IMG/VR virus record: IMGVR_UViG_3300035698_004965
Location: 1 to 23,354 of that record
Strand: one strand, 5' to 3'
DNA from: a virus
Length of the DNA stretch: 23,354 nucleotides
Below, one piece after another: positions 1-5,773 of this stretch (its first letter is position 1; every line of letters begins with the position of its first letter). The notes under the pieces are model-generated. The model saw only the letters and a list, made by a program, of their open reading frames with translations. It made no database searches and was not told where the DNA came from. The translations under genes and the position numbers were made by a program.

Positions 1-321
1 GCTACTGAAGCACAAGACACGGCTGCAATAAGTGTTTCTATTATTGCAACGTTAGACTTAGCTGCGACTGAAGCACAAGACACCGCATCGTTTGGTGTTA
101 TTGGGGCTGTACTTGACTTATTTGCAGTTGAAGAACAAGATACCGCGAGTGTATTACTTTTTAAGGCCGTTTTTAACTATAGTGATACTGAGCGTGTTGT
201 AGTACCATGGGAGAATAAGCAAGCGGTTGTGCAATATGAGTATAGGCTTGTGTCTGTTCCAGAAAAACCAAGTCCAGCCAAAACTGTTGTTGAAGAACCA
301 GCCGTTGTTCCTGCGAGGTAA
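1..321 (+). CDS. C-terminal part of a repeat-containing virion protein (5' end outside window)
   Basis: Frame 1 is open from the first base to a TAA at 319-321, giving 106 residues with no start inside the window, so this is the 3' end of a longer gene. Three imperfect repeats of 20-21 residues are visible, each beginning with a variant of ATEAQDTA (near bases 4, 67 and 127) and followed by a hydrophobic beta-like stretch ending in LDL or similar. The tail is rich in Val, Pro and Glu. Short repeats of this kind are common in phage surface proteins, and the gene sits directly upstream of fibre genes, so a structural role is inferred. No catalytic motif is visible. The reading frame is clear; the function is not. 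Confidence 0.7.
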   Translation, partial: ATEAQDTAAISVSIIATLDLAATEAQDTASFGVIGAVLDLFAVEEQDTASVLLFKAVFNYSDTERVVVPWENKQAVVQYEYRLVSVPEKPSPAKTVVEEPAVVPAR

Positions 322-324
322 ATT

Positions 325-627
325 ATGACAACCGTATTGAAAACTTTCAGAAAAGCAACGGGTGACCGCAAGCGGTATAACATAGATTATGACAATTGGT
401 TGGATGATGGGGAAGAAATATCAACTATTGATTTCACAATACAGAACAATACAGTTTATAGCCCGTTAGTGGTTGATGGGTATGTTGTAAATGACGATAA
501 TAGGGACATATCATTTTTTGTAAGTGGGGGTGAAAACAATATAAATTATGAAGTAATTGTGCAAATTGAGACAGATGGTGGGCAGATACGGCAAGACCAG
601 TTAATTTATAATGTGGTGGAGTTATAA
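325..627 (+). CDS. Putative fibre-tail adaptor-like protein
   Basis: This 100-residue protein starts 3 bases after the previous stop and has a good ribosome binding site (GAGG at 315-318, 6 bases before ATG). The sequence is mostly beta-strand-like: a YNIDYDNWL motif near residue 20, a central V-x-D-G-Y-V segment, a SGG turn near residue 67, and a closing ITDGGQ-like hairpin. This order (DWL, then VSGG, then TDGGQ/TTQGR) resembles small Ig-like phage proteins annotated as fibre-tail adaptors, which sit between tail and fibre. Its position directly before two fibre genes agrees. The family call comes from recalled pattern similarity and is moderate; the gene itself is secure. Confidence 0.65.
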   Translation: MTTVLKTFRKATGDRKRYNIDYDNWLDDGEEISTIDFTIQNNTVYSPLVVDGYVVNDDNRDISFFVSGGENNINYEVIVQIETDGGQIRQDQLIYNVVEL

Positions 628-630
628 AAC

Positions 631-1299
631 ATGGCTATATCCGCCAAACATACTTTTAATTCACCACAGTCTGATAGTGCTGATGCTACGCAGGTACAGC
701 CATCAAATTGGAACGCGGAACACACTATAACATTAGCACAAGACACCATCATGGGTAGGGCTACTGCCTCTCCCGGTGCTGTTGAAGAAATACCATGTAC
801 GGCGGCGGGGCGGGCGTTGATTGACGACACTGATGCTACAGCGCAGCGAGCTACGCTCGGACTTATTATTGGAACCCACGTTCAGGCGTACAATGCAAAT
901 ACAGTCGTACTTGCGTCTGGCACGCGGATGTTCTTCCAGCAGAACCTTGCGCCCACTGGGTGGACTAAAGAAACCAATGCCACCTACAACGATGCGGCCT
1001 TCCGCAACTATAGCAGCGGGACGTTTGCCGGGAGCGGGGGGTCAGTCGCGTTTTCCACGGTGTTCGGGATTACAGCGACTGATGCGCATACGCTGAACAT
1101 CAGCGAAATGCCATTGCACGACCATCCCGTTCTCAGGTCAACTGGTGGCGGCGGAACCAGTTCACTAAGGGGCACTACCCTCGGCAGTAGTAACGATACG
1201 CCGTCCAGATCGGGCAACACCGGCGGCGGGGGCGCTCACTCGCACAACATTGACTTGCAAGTCAAATTCATCGGATCAATAATCGCGCAGAAGGATTAA
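631..1299 (+). CDS. Tail fibre / receptor-binding protein, first of two paralogues
   Basis: A 222-residue fibre protein. Residues 1-70 carry a base-attachment region with the motif PSNWNAEH and a GRATA-x-x-G-x-VEEI stretch; the same region appears in the fibre at 2018-2833, so the two are paralogues over their N-termini. The C-terminal half differs: APTGWTK near residue 110, a Gly-rich segment, an MPLHDH motif near 168 and HSHNIDLQVKFI at the end, a His/Gly-rich tip pattern common in phage receptor-binding tips. From about base 840 the DNA is richer in G and C than the start of the gene, so the tip looks like a swapped module. It probably determines host binding. The gene downstream begins only 5 bases later. 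Confidence 0.82.
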   Translation: MAISAKHTFNSPQSDSADATQVQPSNWNAEHTITLAQDTIMGRATASPGAVEEIPCTAAGRALIDDTDATAQRATLGLIIGTHVQAYNANTVVLASGTRMFFQQNLAPTGWTKETNATYNDAAFRNYSSGTFAGSGGSVAFSTVFGITATDAHTLNISEMPLHDHPVLRSTGGGGTSSLRGTTLGSSNDTPSRSGNTGGGGAHSHNIDLQVKFIGSIIAQKD

Positions 1300-1304
1300 G
1301 CAAG

Positions 1305-1718
1305 GTGAAGGTTTCTATCATCATTGAAGACAGCATCATCGTCATCGACCGGGAGGCGCGCAAGGTCAATCTTGCGGGTGCCCTTCCTGCTGCCATCCGC
1401 GCCGTCCAGTGGGACACTGAGGCACAAGAGGGGCACATTGAGTATAATGACCCGAAACGCGGCAACTCCGCCATCAAGGACTTCTCCCAGATGGGTAAGG
1501 TCCAGCAGGCTTTTGATGCGGCTGCCCCGGTTGTGGAGGCACCGCCGACTGAGGAGGAGGAAAAGGACGCTGTGATGGCGACGCTTGAGCGAAGCAACGA
1601 TATCATCAAGGCATTGGGGTCCGCCGTCTTTGATCTGGCGAATGATGTCCGCGCTTTGAAGGGGCAGGGTACGATCACAGAGGCACAGTTTAAAACCAAT
1701 GTCAGGAGCCGCTTGTAA
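1305..1718 (+). CDS. Hypothetical protein, possible tail fibre chaperone
   Basis: A 137-residue protein starting at GTG 1305; AAGGA lies about 10 bases upstream. The N-terminal 60 residues are beta-rich with a WDTEAQEGHIEY segment followed by NDPKRGNSAIKDFS. Residues 70-90 are an acidic low-complexity linker (PPTEEEEK), and the rest looks helical. Its place directly after a fibre tip gene is where tail fibre assembly proteins are often found, which is the only support for a chaperone role. The DNA is GC-rich compared with the lysis and virion genes, like the fibre tip before it and the small gene after it, suggesting one acquired cassette. Its stop overlaps the next start as TAATG, implying coupled translation. 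Confidence 0.65.
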   Translation: MKVSIIIEDSIIVIDREARKVNLAGALPAAIRAVQWDTEAQEGHIEYNDPKRGNSAIKDFSQMGKVQQAFDAAAPVVEAPPTEEEEKDAVMATLERSNDIIKALGSAVFDLANDVRALKGQGTITEAQFKTNVRSRL

Positions 1719-2008
1719 TGGAAGAAAAGCCGATCAACAAGAGTGGCATGGTGTGTCCGTTGTTTCGCAAGCCAACGGCAAAGGTGTGTCACACATGCGA
1801 GCTTTACATGAAGGTTGTAACCGTGACCGCCGACAAGATGCAGACCGAAAAGTACCATTGCGCCTACACGGTCACGGCGGCGATGGCGATTGACAATATC
1901 CGGACTACTCAAGCTGTCGGGGCTGAGGTTGCACGCCACAACAACGAGTTCATGGCACTGGTCGGGCACCCCAACGGGCACCCTGATGCTAAACAACTTA
2001 CCCCGTGA
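1718..2008 (+). CDS. Small Cys-containing phage protein, possible metal-binding
   Basis: A 96-residue protein whose ATG overlaps the previous stop (TAATG at 1716-1720). It has four cysteines arranged as C-P-L-F, then C-x-x-C (HTCEL), then YHC, close to residues 13, 24, 27 and 48, followed by a helical part containing IRTTQAVGAEV and ARHNNEF. A CPLFRKP start, a second Cys group and a C-terminal helix match a type of small conserved phage protein that I recall only as hypothetical; zinc binding is an inference from the cysteines. It is the last gene of the GC-rich cassette. Its stop codon TGA lies inside one of the dispersed TACC-N6-GGTA palindromes (1998-2013), whose right half provides the ribosome binding site of the next gene. 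Confidence 0.65.
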   Translation: MEEKPINKSGMVCPLFRKPTAKVCHTCELYMKVVTVTADKMQTEKYHCAYTVTAAMAIDNIRTTQAVGAEVARHNNEFMALVGHPNGHPDAKQLTP

Positions 2009-2013
2009 GGTAA
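1998..2013. repeat. Dispersed palindrome site 1
   Basis: TTACC-CCGTGA-GGTAA, 5-bp arms. It contains the TGA stop of the 1718-2008 gene and supplies GAGG of the ribosome binding site for the collar fibre gene at 2018. Confidence 0.85.
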
Positions 2014-2017
2014 CACC

Positions 2018-2833
2018 ATGGCACTATCACTAAAGCATGCTTTTACATCCGCTAAATCAGATGGTGGTGATACAACACTTGTGCGTCCATCAAACTGGAA
2101 CGCCGAACATGAACTTACTATGGCATCTGGAAAAATGCTTGGTAGGGCAACCGCAGCAACGGGCGAAGTTGAGGAAATTGACAGTACAGAATTTGGCAGG
2201 GGCCTACTTAACCTAGCTGATGTAGCCGCTCTCGGTGGGCTTATTGGAAGTTACCTAGTAGGTGAAGTAAAGGAATATGCTGGTGCCTCCCTGCCGGGTG
2301 GGTTTTTGTATTGCTATGGGCAAGCTGTAAGTAGAACAACATATGCTTTGTTGTTTACAGCAATTGGCACAGTACACGGTAATGGTGATGGTTCTACAAC
2401 ATTTAACCTACCCGATCTTAGGGGTAGGGTTGTAGCTGGTCAGGATGATATGGGGGGTTCTTCAGCAAACCGGCTAACAAATAAGTCTGGTGGGTTGAAT
2501 GGTGATGGGCTTGGTTTTACTGGTGGTAGTGAAACACACCAGCTTACAGAAGGGCAGCTAGCTTCTCATGACCATAATAGTGGGTCATTAAGCACAAATA
2601 GTACTGGTGGGCATACACATAACTATTTGAGGTATGGCAATTTAAAAAATAATATTCCAGTTGGTGGTGGCCAAGATGATTTGTGGCAAGAAACACAAAG
2701 TGTAGAAACAAGTTCCCAAGGTAACCACTCACATACTATTTCTGGCACAACAGCCAATGCTGGTAGTGGTAGTGAACATAACAATGTGCAACCAACACTT
2801 ATACTAAATAAGATCATATACGCGGGAGTATAA
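2018..2833 (+). CDS. Tail fibre protein with phage tail collar domain
   Basis: A 271-residue fibre. Residues 1-70 parallel the fibre at 631-1299 (shared PSNWNAEH, GRATA and VEEI). Residues 85-150 are a clear tail collar domain: a GEVKEYAG start, an LPGGFLYCYGQAVSR segment, then GDGSTTFNLPDLRGRVVAGQDDMGG. The C-terminal third is Gly, Ser, Asn and His-rich with SHDHNSGS, GGHTHNY and GNHSHTI, then NNVQPTLILNKII, the usual ending of collar-type tips. It would mediate adsorption. Unlike the first fibre it has the lower GC of the surrounding phage backbone. The start is supported by GAGG at 2007-2010, within a dispersed palindrome. Confidence 0.88.
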   Translation: MALSLKHAFTSAKSDGGDTTLVRPSNWNAEHELTMASGKMLGRATAATGEVEEIDSTEFGRGLLNLADVAALGGLIGSYLVGEVKEYAGASLPGGFLYCYGQAVSRTTYALLFTAIGTVHGNGDGSTTFNLPDLRGRVVAGQDDMGGSSANRLTNKSGGLNGDGLGFTGGSETHQLTEGQLASHDHNSGSLSTNSTGGHTHNYLRYGNLKNNIPVGGGQDDLWQETQSVETSSQGNHSHTISGTTANAGSGSEHNNVQPTLILNKIIYAGV

Positions 2834-2836
2834 CCA

Positions 2837-3076
2837 ATGCCAAAGACACCCAAGCCAGCTTTGATTGACTATGAAACCATAGAAAACATGGGCGGTAATG
2901 ATGTTGTTCGTGCAATGGTTAGAGACTACATTATGGCTAAACGAAAAACTTCAAGTATAGAAGGCGCAGCAGCCCTAACAGCCGACCCTATTATTGTACA
3001 AATAGTAGACGGTGGGTCAAAAGGGGTGTATAAGGTTGTAAACATTACCAGTGATAGGATAGATGGATATGACTAG
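2837..3076 (+). CDS. Small hypothetical protein upstream of endolysin
   Basis: A 79-residue protein starting 3 bases after the collar fibre stop, with GGGAG at 2823-2827 as ribosome binding site. I do not recognise a family. The N-terminal half is charged and probably helical (NDVVRAMVRDYIMAKRK); the second half is beta-like (PIIVQIVDGG, then GVYKVVNITSD). No signal peptide, membrane segment or cysteine is visible. Its last 14 bases overlap the first codons of the endolysin gene, so the two are probably translated together. It could be a fibre accessory or a lysis-region protein. Confidence 0.55.
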   Translation: MPKTPKPALIDYETIENMGGNDVVRAMVRDYIMAKRKTSSIEGAAALTADPIIVQIVDGGSKGVYKVVNITSDRIDGYD

Positions 3077-4064
3077 TTTTTACTCGCCGGAAACACTTAT
3101 AGCTATAGCTGGTGAGGGTTCTAGGAAATACATCAGCAATGTCAATTCAGTTGCTAATGGGTTAGCAAACCATGCATCTGAATTTGGACTAGATAGGGCA
3201 CACCGTTTGGCCCACTATTTTTCACAGGTTATCCACGAAAGTGGTGGGTTTAGGTATGACCGGGAAGTTTGGGGTCCAACCGCTGCCCAAAACAGATATG
3301 ATATTCGCACTGATTTGGGGAATACACCACAGCGCGATGGAGACGGTAAAAAATACGCCGGACATGGGCCTATACAGGTAACAGGCAAGTATAACACCAC
3401 TAATTTTTATAAGTGGTGTTTGGCTACTTTCCCGGACATGGAAGTACCACATTTTGTTGACAGCCCCTATCTTATAAACACTGACCCTTGGGAGTTTATG
3501 TCAACAGTTTGGTACTGGGGTGTGGGCAATCCAACGGGTAAATCCCTAAATCTGTACTGTGATGTAAACAATATTGAAATGGTGACCCGACGCATAAATG
3601 GTGGGCTTAATGGTTACCAAGACCGTATCATAAAATACAATAGGGCGGGCCTATACCTACTCGGGTATAAACTTGAGGAAGGTGTTATAAGCAGATTTCA
3701 GAGGGATGTTGGGTTTACTGGTAACAATGTTGATGGTGTGGCTGGCCCAAAAACACGGGAAGCCATACATCAAGAACTTTTGAAGTTACCTGCACAAGTA
3801 ACCTCACAGACAAGCCCACAGGTAACTACTGGGGCTACTGGGGCTACTGGGGCTACTGGGGCTACTGGGACTACTGGTGCGTCGGAAACAGCTACGGTTG
3901 GTGCAGTGGTAACTGTTGGTGCAGCAATTGTAACTGGTGGTGGTGTGGCATACACAGCATCACCAAGAATAGCTGTAGTGTTTACCGCCATCATTGTTTT
4001 GGTTGCTGTGGTTGTTGGTGGGTTTTTGATTTTAAAAAAATATCGCAATAAAGGTAAAAAGTAA
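3063..4064 (+). CDS. GH19-type endolysin with PG-binding motif and C-terminal membrane anchor
   Basis: A 333-residue peptidoglycan hydrolase. Residues 1-200 follow the glycoside hydrolase 19 pattern: VIHESGGF with likely catalytic E59, then REVW with E68, then YAGHGPIQVTGKYN near 98-111, and RRINGGLNGYQDR near 176-187. Residues 208-236 (ISRFQRDVGF to GPKTREAI) resemble a short peptidoglycan-binding domain. A (GAT)n low-complexity linker covers about 257-272, followed by two hydrophobic segments (about 276-298 and 302-324) and a basic end (KKYRNKGKK). Most phage GH19 lysins stop after the catalytic or binding domain, so the C-terminal anchor is unusual. ATG 3063 overlaps the preceding gene; ATG 3069 is an alternative start. 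Family call strong, topology inferred. Confidence 0.9.
   Translation: MDMTSFYSPETLIAIAGEGSRKYISNVNSVANGLANHASEFGLDRAHRLAHYFSQVIHESGGFRYDREVWGPTAAQNRYDIRTDLGNTPQRDGDGKKYAGHGPIQVTGKYNTTNFYKWCLATFPDMEVPHFVDSPYLINTDPWEFMSTVWYWGVGNPTGKSLNLYCDVNNIEMVTRRINGGLNGYQDRIIKYNRAGLYLLGYKLEEGVISRFQRDVGFTGNNVDGVAGPKTREAIHQELLKLPAQVTSQTSPQVTTGATGATGATGATGTTGASETATVGAVVTVGAAIVTGGGVAYTASPRIAVVFTAIIVLVAVVVGGFLILKKYRNKGKK
3652..3669. repeat. Dispersed palindrome site 2
   Basis: TATACC-TACTCG-GGTATA, 6-bp arms with the variant outer pair T-A in place of the usual TT/AA, inside the endolysin gene and in a codon phase different from the majority. Confidence 0.75.
3825..3878 (+). repeat. Tandem 9-bp repeat coding Gly-Ala-Thr linker
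   Basis: Four perfect copies of GCTACTGGG lie at 3834-3869, with degenerate copies on both sides. They encode the GATGAT linker between the endolysin cell-wall region and its hydrophobic C-terminus. Copy number is likely to vary by slippage. Confidence 0.9.
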
Positions 4065-4065
4065 A

Positions 4066-4482
4066 ATGCTTGGTGTATTTGGAAGGATAATAGGAAAACA
4101 GGTTAAGGGTAAAGTCATGCGGAACGCAAAAGAAAAGATTGTAGAAGCCAGTAAGAATGTAGTTAAAGAGGTTCTCAAAGAGGAACTTGGCCATAGCCTG
4201 TCTGCTTCAAGTGAAGCGGTAAATCGCATGGCAAACAACGCGGCCACAAAACTGGCAAATGACCCCGTGGTAGCAAATATGACCAATAGTGAACCATGGT
4301 ATATGTCCAACATTACCCGTGGTGCTATTACCGGGTTTATAACCGCAGTATCAGTGCTGGGGTTCGCGGTTGTTGAAGGTTCTGTTTCATCGGAGCTTTT
4401 CATATCATCAATATCTGGCATGGTAACTAGTGCTTTTGTTATTTATGGCAGGTGGTACGCAAGCAAACCCGTTGGAAGCTAA
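4066..4482 (+). CDS. Putative holin-like membrane protein
   Basis: A 138-residue protein beginning one base after the endolysin stop, with AAAGG about 12 bases upstream. Residues 1-60 are a charged amphipathic helix rich in Lys and Glu, residues 60-80 are polar, and two hydrophobic segments follow (about 86-104, GAITGFITAVSVLGFAVV, and 111-128, LFISSISGMVTSAFVIYG) with a short basic tail. Small size, two membrane segments and adjacency to the endolysin point to a holin or other lysis membrane protein; there is partial resemblance to GTA-type holins. No family can be named with certainty. Confidence 0.6.
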   Translation: MLGVFGRIIGKQVKGKVMRNAKEKIVEASKNVVKEVLKEELGHSLSASSEAVNRMANNAATKLANDPVVANMTNSEPWYMSNITRGAITGFITAVSVLGFAVVEGSVSSELFISSISGMVTSAFVIYGRWYASKPVGS

Positions 4483-4487
4483 ATACT

Positions 4488-4724
4488 GTGGATAACAACG
4501 ATGTAAAATTCACAGAACAGGACAAGGAAGCACTTGACCAATTGCGGGCGGCTGGCTTGCTGGACCCACAAAGGTTGGATGCTGTAATAATGCTTGCCAA
4601 CGGAGCCGCTGCTTATGGTGTTATAAAGACATTTCTTGTTGGCATAACAGTATCCATAGCATCGGTAACGGCTTTGGCTGCTGCCATCATTGCTTTGAAA
4701 GACTGGTGGTCAAACCCAAAATGA
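4488..4724 (+). CDS. Small single-pass membrane protein in lysis cluster
   Basis: A 78-residue protein if translation begins at GTG 4488, which has GGAAG 9 bases upstream and lies just after the previous stop. The same frame is open back to a GTG at 4452 (90 residues), but that start has no clear binding site and overlaps the previous gene by 31 bases. Residues 1-45 are polar and acidic with helical character (EQDKEALDQLRAAGLL). One strong membrane segment follows (FLVGITVSIASVTALAAAIIAL), ending in KDWWSNPK. Its position suggests a second holin, antiholin or spanin-like component; none can be proven. Its stop overlaps the next start as ATGA. Confidence 0.55.
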   Translation: MDNNDVKFTEQDKEALDQLRAAGLLDPQRLDAVIMLANGAAAYGVIKTFLVGITVSIASVTALAAAIIALKDWWSNPK

Positions 4725-5251
4725 TTATAGGAAAGCGCATAGCAAAATGGGCTGGGTGGACTGTAGGAGCGGTCGCTTGTTTTGTTTATACAATACCATT
4801 TGTAATGGAGTACACACATAGGTTAAGCCCTGTGTATGCTGAACCAAGCAGTATTGTATACACATGCGTAAACAGGTCTGTGGTTTTTACAGCAACGTCC
4901 CACAAAAACACCGAGTTTTACCCCAACCGGGATAGGTTAGGTTCGTTGCTTATACAGTACACAAACAGTAATGGGGTAAATGTTACAAACAGGGCACCAC
5001 TAATAAATAGCAGTGGAGAGTTTATAAAAATAGAACCACAATTTATAATGGGTGATGATTTTGTTGTTGGTCCATTTTTGTTTCCACGCCCGCCAATTGG
5101 TTCTACCAATACAAGTGTTACTGTGGTATTACCGGGAACTAGGTATTGGTTCCACAAGACAGAAGCAACCATAGGCCCAATTAGTATTGGGCTTTGCCCA
5201 GACCCAGCTAGAATGAAAAGACAGTTTTGGTTAGGTAAACCCCCAAACTAG
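4721..5251 (+). CDS. Membrane-anchored protein with extracytoplasmic domain, unknown function
   Basis: A 176-residue protein starting at ATG 4721 within an ATGA overlap, which favours coupled translation; an in-frame GTG at 4706 would add five residues. The N-terminus is basic (KRIAKW) followed by one hydrophobic segment (AGWTVGAVACFVYTIPFV), so residues from about 30 on should lie outside the cytoplasm. That region is beta-rich and has two cysteines (in YTCVN and GLCPD) that could pair. It ends with basic and aromatic residues (RMKRQFWLGK). As last gene of the lysis cluster it may be a spanin substitute or superinfection exclusion protein, but no lipobox or coiled coil supports a classical spanin. 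Function unassigned. Confidence 0.55.
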   Translation: MIIGKRIAKWAGWTVGAVACFVYTIPFVMEYTHRLSPVYAEPSSIVYTCVNRSVVFTATSHKNTEFYPNRDRLGSLLIQYTNSNGVNVTNRAPLINSSGEFIKIEPQFIMGDDFVVGPFLFPRPPIGSTNTSVTVVLPGTRYWFHKTEATIGPISIGLCPDPARMKRQFWLGKPPN

Positions 5252-5262
5252 GATATGAAACA

Positions 5263-5766
5263 ATGCCAGAAATGCCAATCAAACAGGATGCCCCTGTTAC
5301 GACTGAAGAAAATAACCCGGAACTTCAGAACCAGAACCCAAACATCGTAAATCCCGATGCTCTAAGCACCGATGCTTTTGGTGGGCTTAACGATGAGCTT
5401 AACGATGAGCTTAACGCTGAACTTAATGGGGCTGCTTCCCCGTTCATCAATATCATTGATAACCAGAAGCCCAATACCCCGGTAGGTAAGTCGGACGCAA
5501 CATTTGTCGAGGATGCCCCATCGCCCGAACAGTTTGACAAAGACGACCCCCTTGGAATGAAAAATTTCAATGTGGAACGTGAGAAGTTGTTTGCACAACA
5601 GCGCCAGCAGCCGCAGGAAGAAACTCCCGTGCCGACACCAGCACCAACACCGACAGTGGCGCGTTCATTCCAAGAGCTTGGTGCCAGTTTTGTCAATCCA
5701 AAGACGCAGGCTGAAATGCGCGCTGGGCGCAAAGTCCTCATGCTTAGGAACCCTCATTTGAGGTAA
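5263..5766 (+). CDS. Low-complexity hypothetical protein of the virion region
   Basis: A 167-residue protein, mostly predicted to be disordered: rich in Asn, Pro, Gln, Glu and Asp, with three tandem copies of an LNDE/LNAE unit around residues 42-55 and a Pro/Thr stretch (PTPAPTPT) near 125. The last 25 residues (KTQAEMRAGRKVLMLRNPHLR) are basic and helical. It lies 8 bases before the 591-residue tail protein, so it may be a small virion or assembly protein. Phage scaffolds and connectors can look like this, but no specific family is recognised. Confidence 0.55.
   Translation: MPEMPIKQDAPVTTEENNPELQNQNPNIVNPDALSTDAFGGLNDELNDELNAELNGAASPFINIIDNQKPNTPVGKSDATFVEDAPSPEQFDKDDPLGMKNFNVEREKLFAQQRQQPQEETPVPTPAPTPTVARSFQELGASFVNPKTQAEMRAGRKVLMLRNPHLR
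5386..5421 (+). repeat. Tandem 12-bp repeat coding LNDE units
   Basis: Two perfect copies of CTTAACGATGAG and a third with two changes lie in tandem in frame within the low-complexity protein. They encode acidic, probably helical units. Confidence 0.85.
5475..5488. repeat. Dispersed palindrome site 3
   Basis: TACC-CCGGTA-GGTA, 4-bp arms, in the low-complexity protein gene; reads N-T-P-V-G-K. Confidence 0.75.
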
Positions 5767-5773
5767 TGCAACG

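Noticed and set aside
744-757. Near copies of the palindrome with one changed base (744, 3787, 11599, 16659, 18701, 20543)
   Set aside because: They have one mismatch in the eight core bases (for example AGTA for GGTA). They may be decayed or weaker sites but were not counted so that the rule stays strict.
2251-2265. TTACC-TAGTA-GGT, apparently another palindrome copy
   Set aside because: The spacer is 5, not 6, and the right arm ends GGTGA, so it does not meet the rule.
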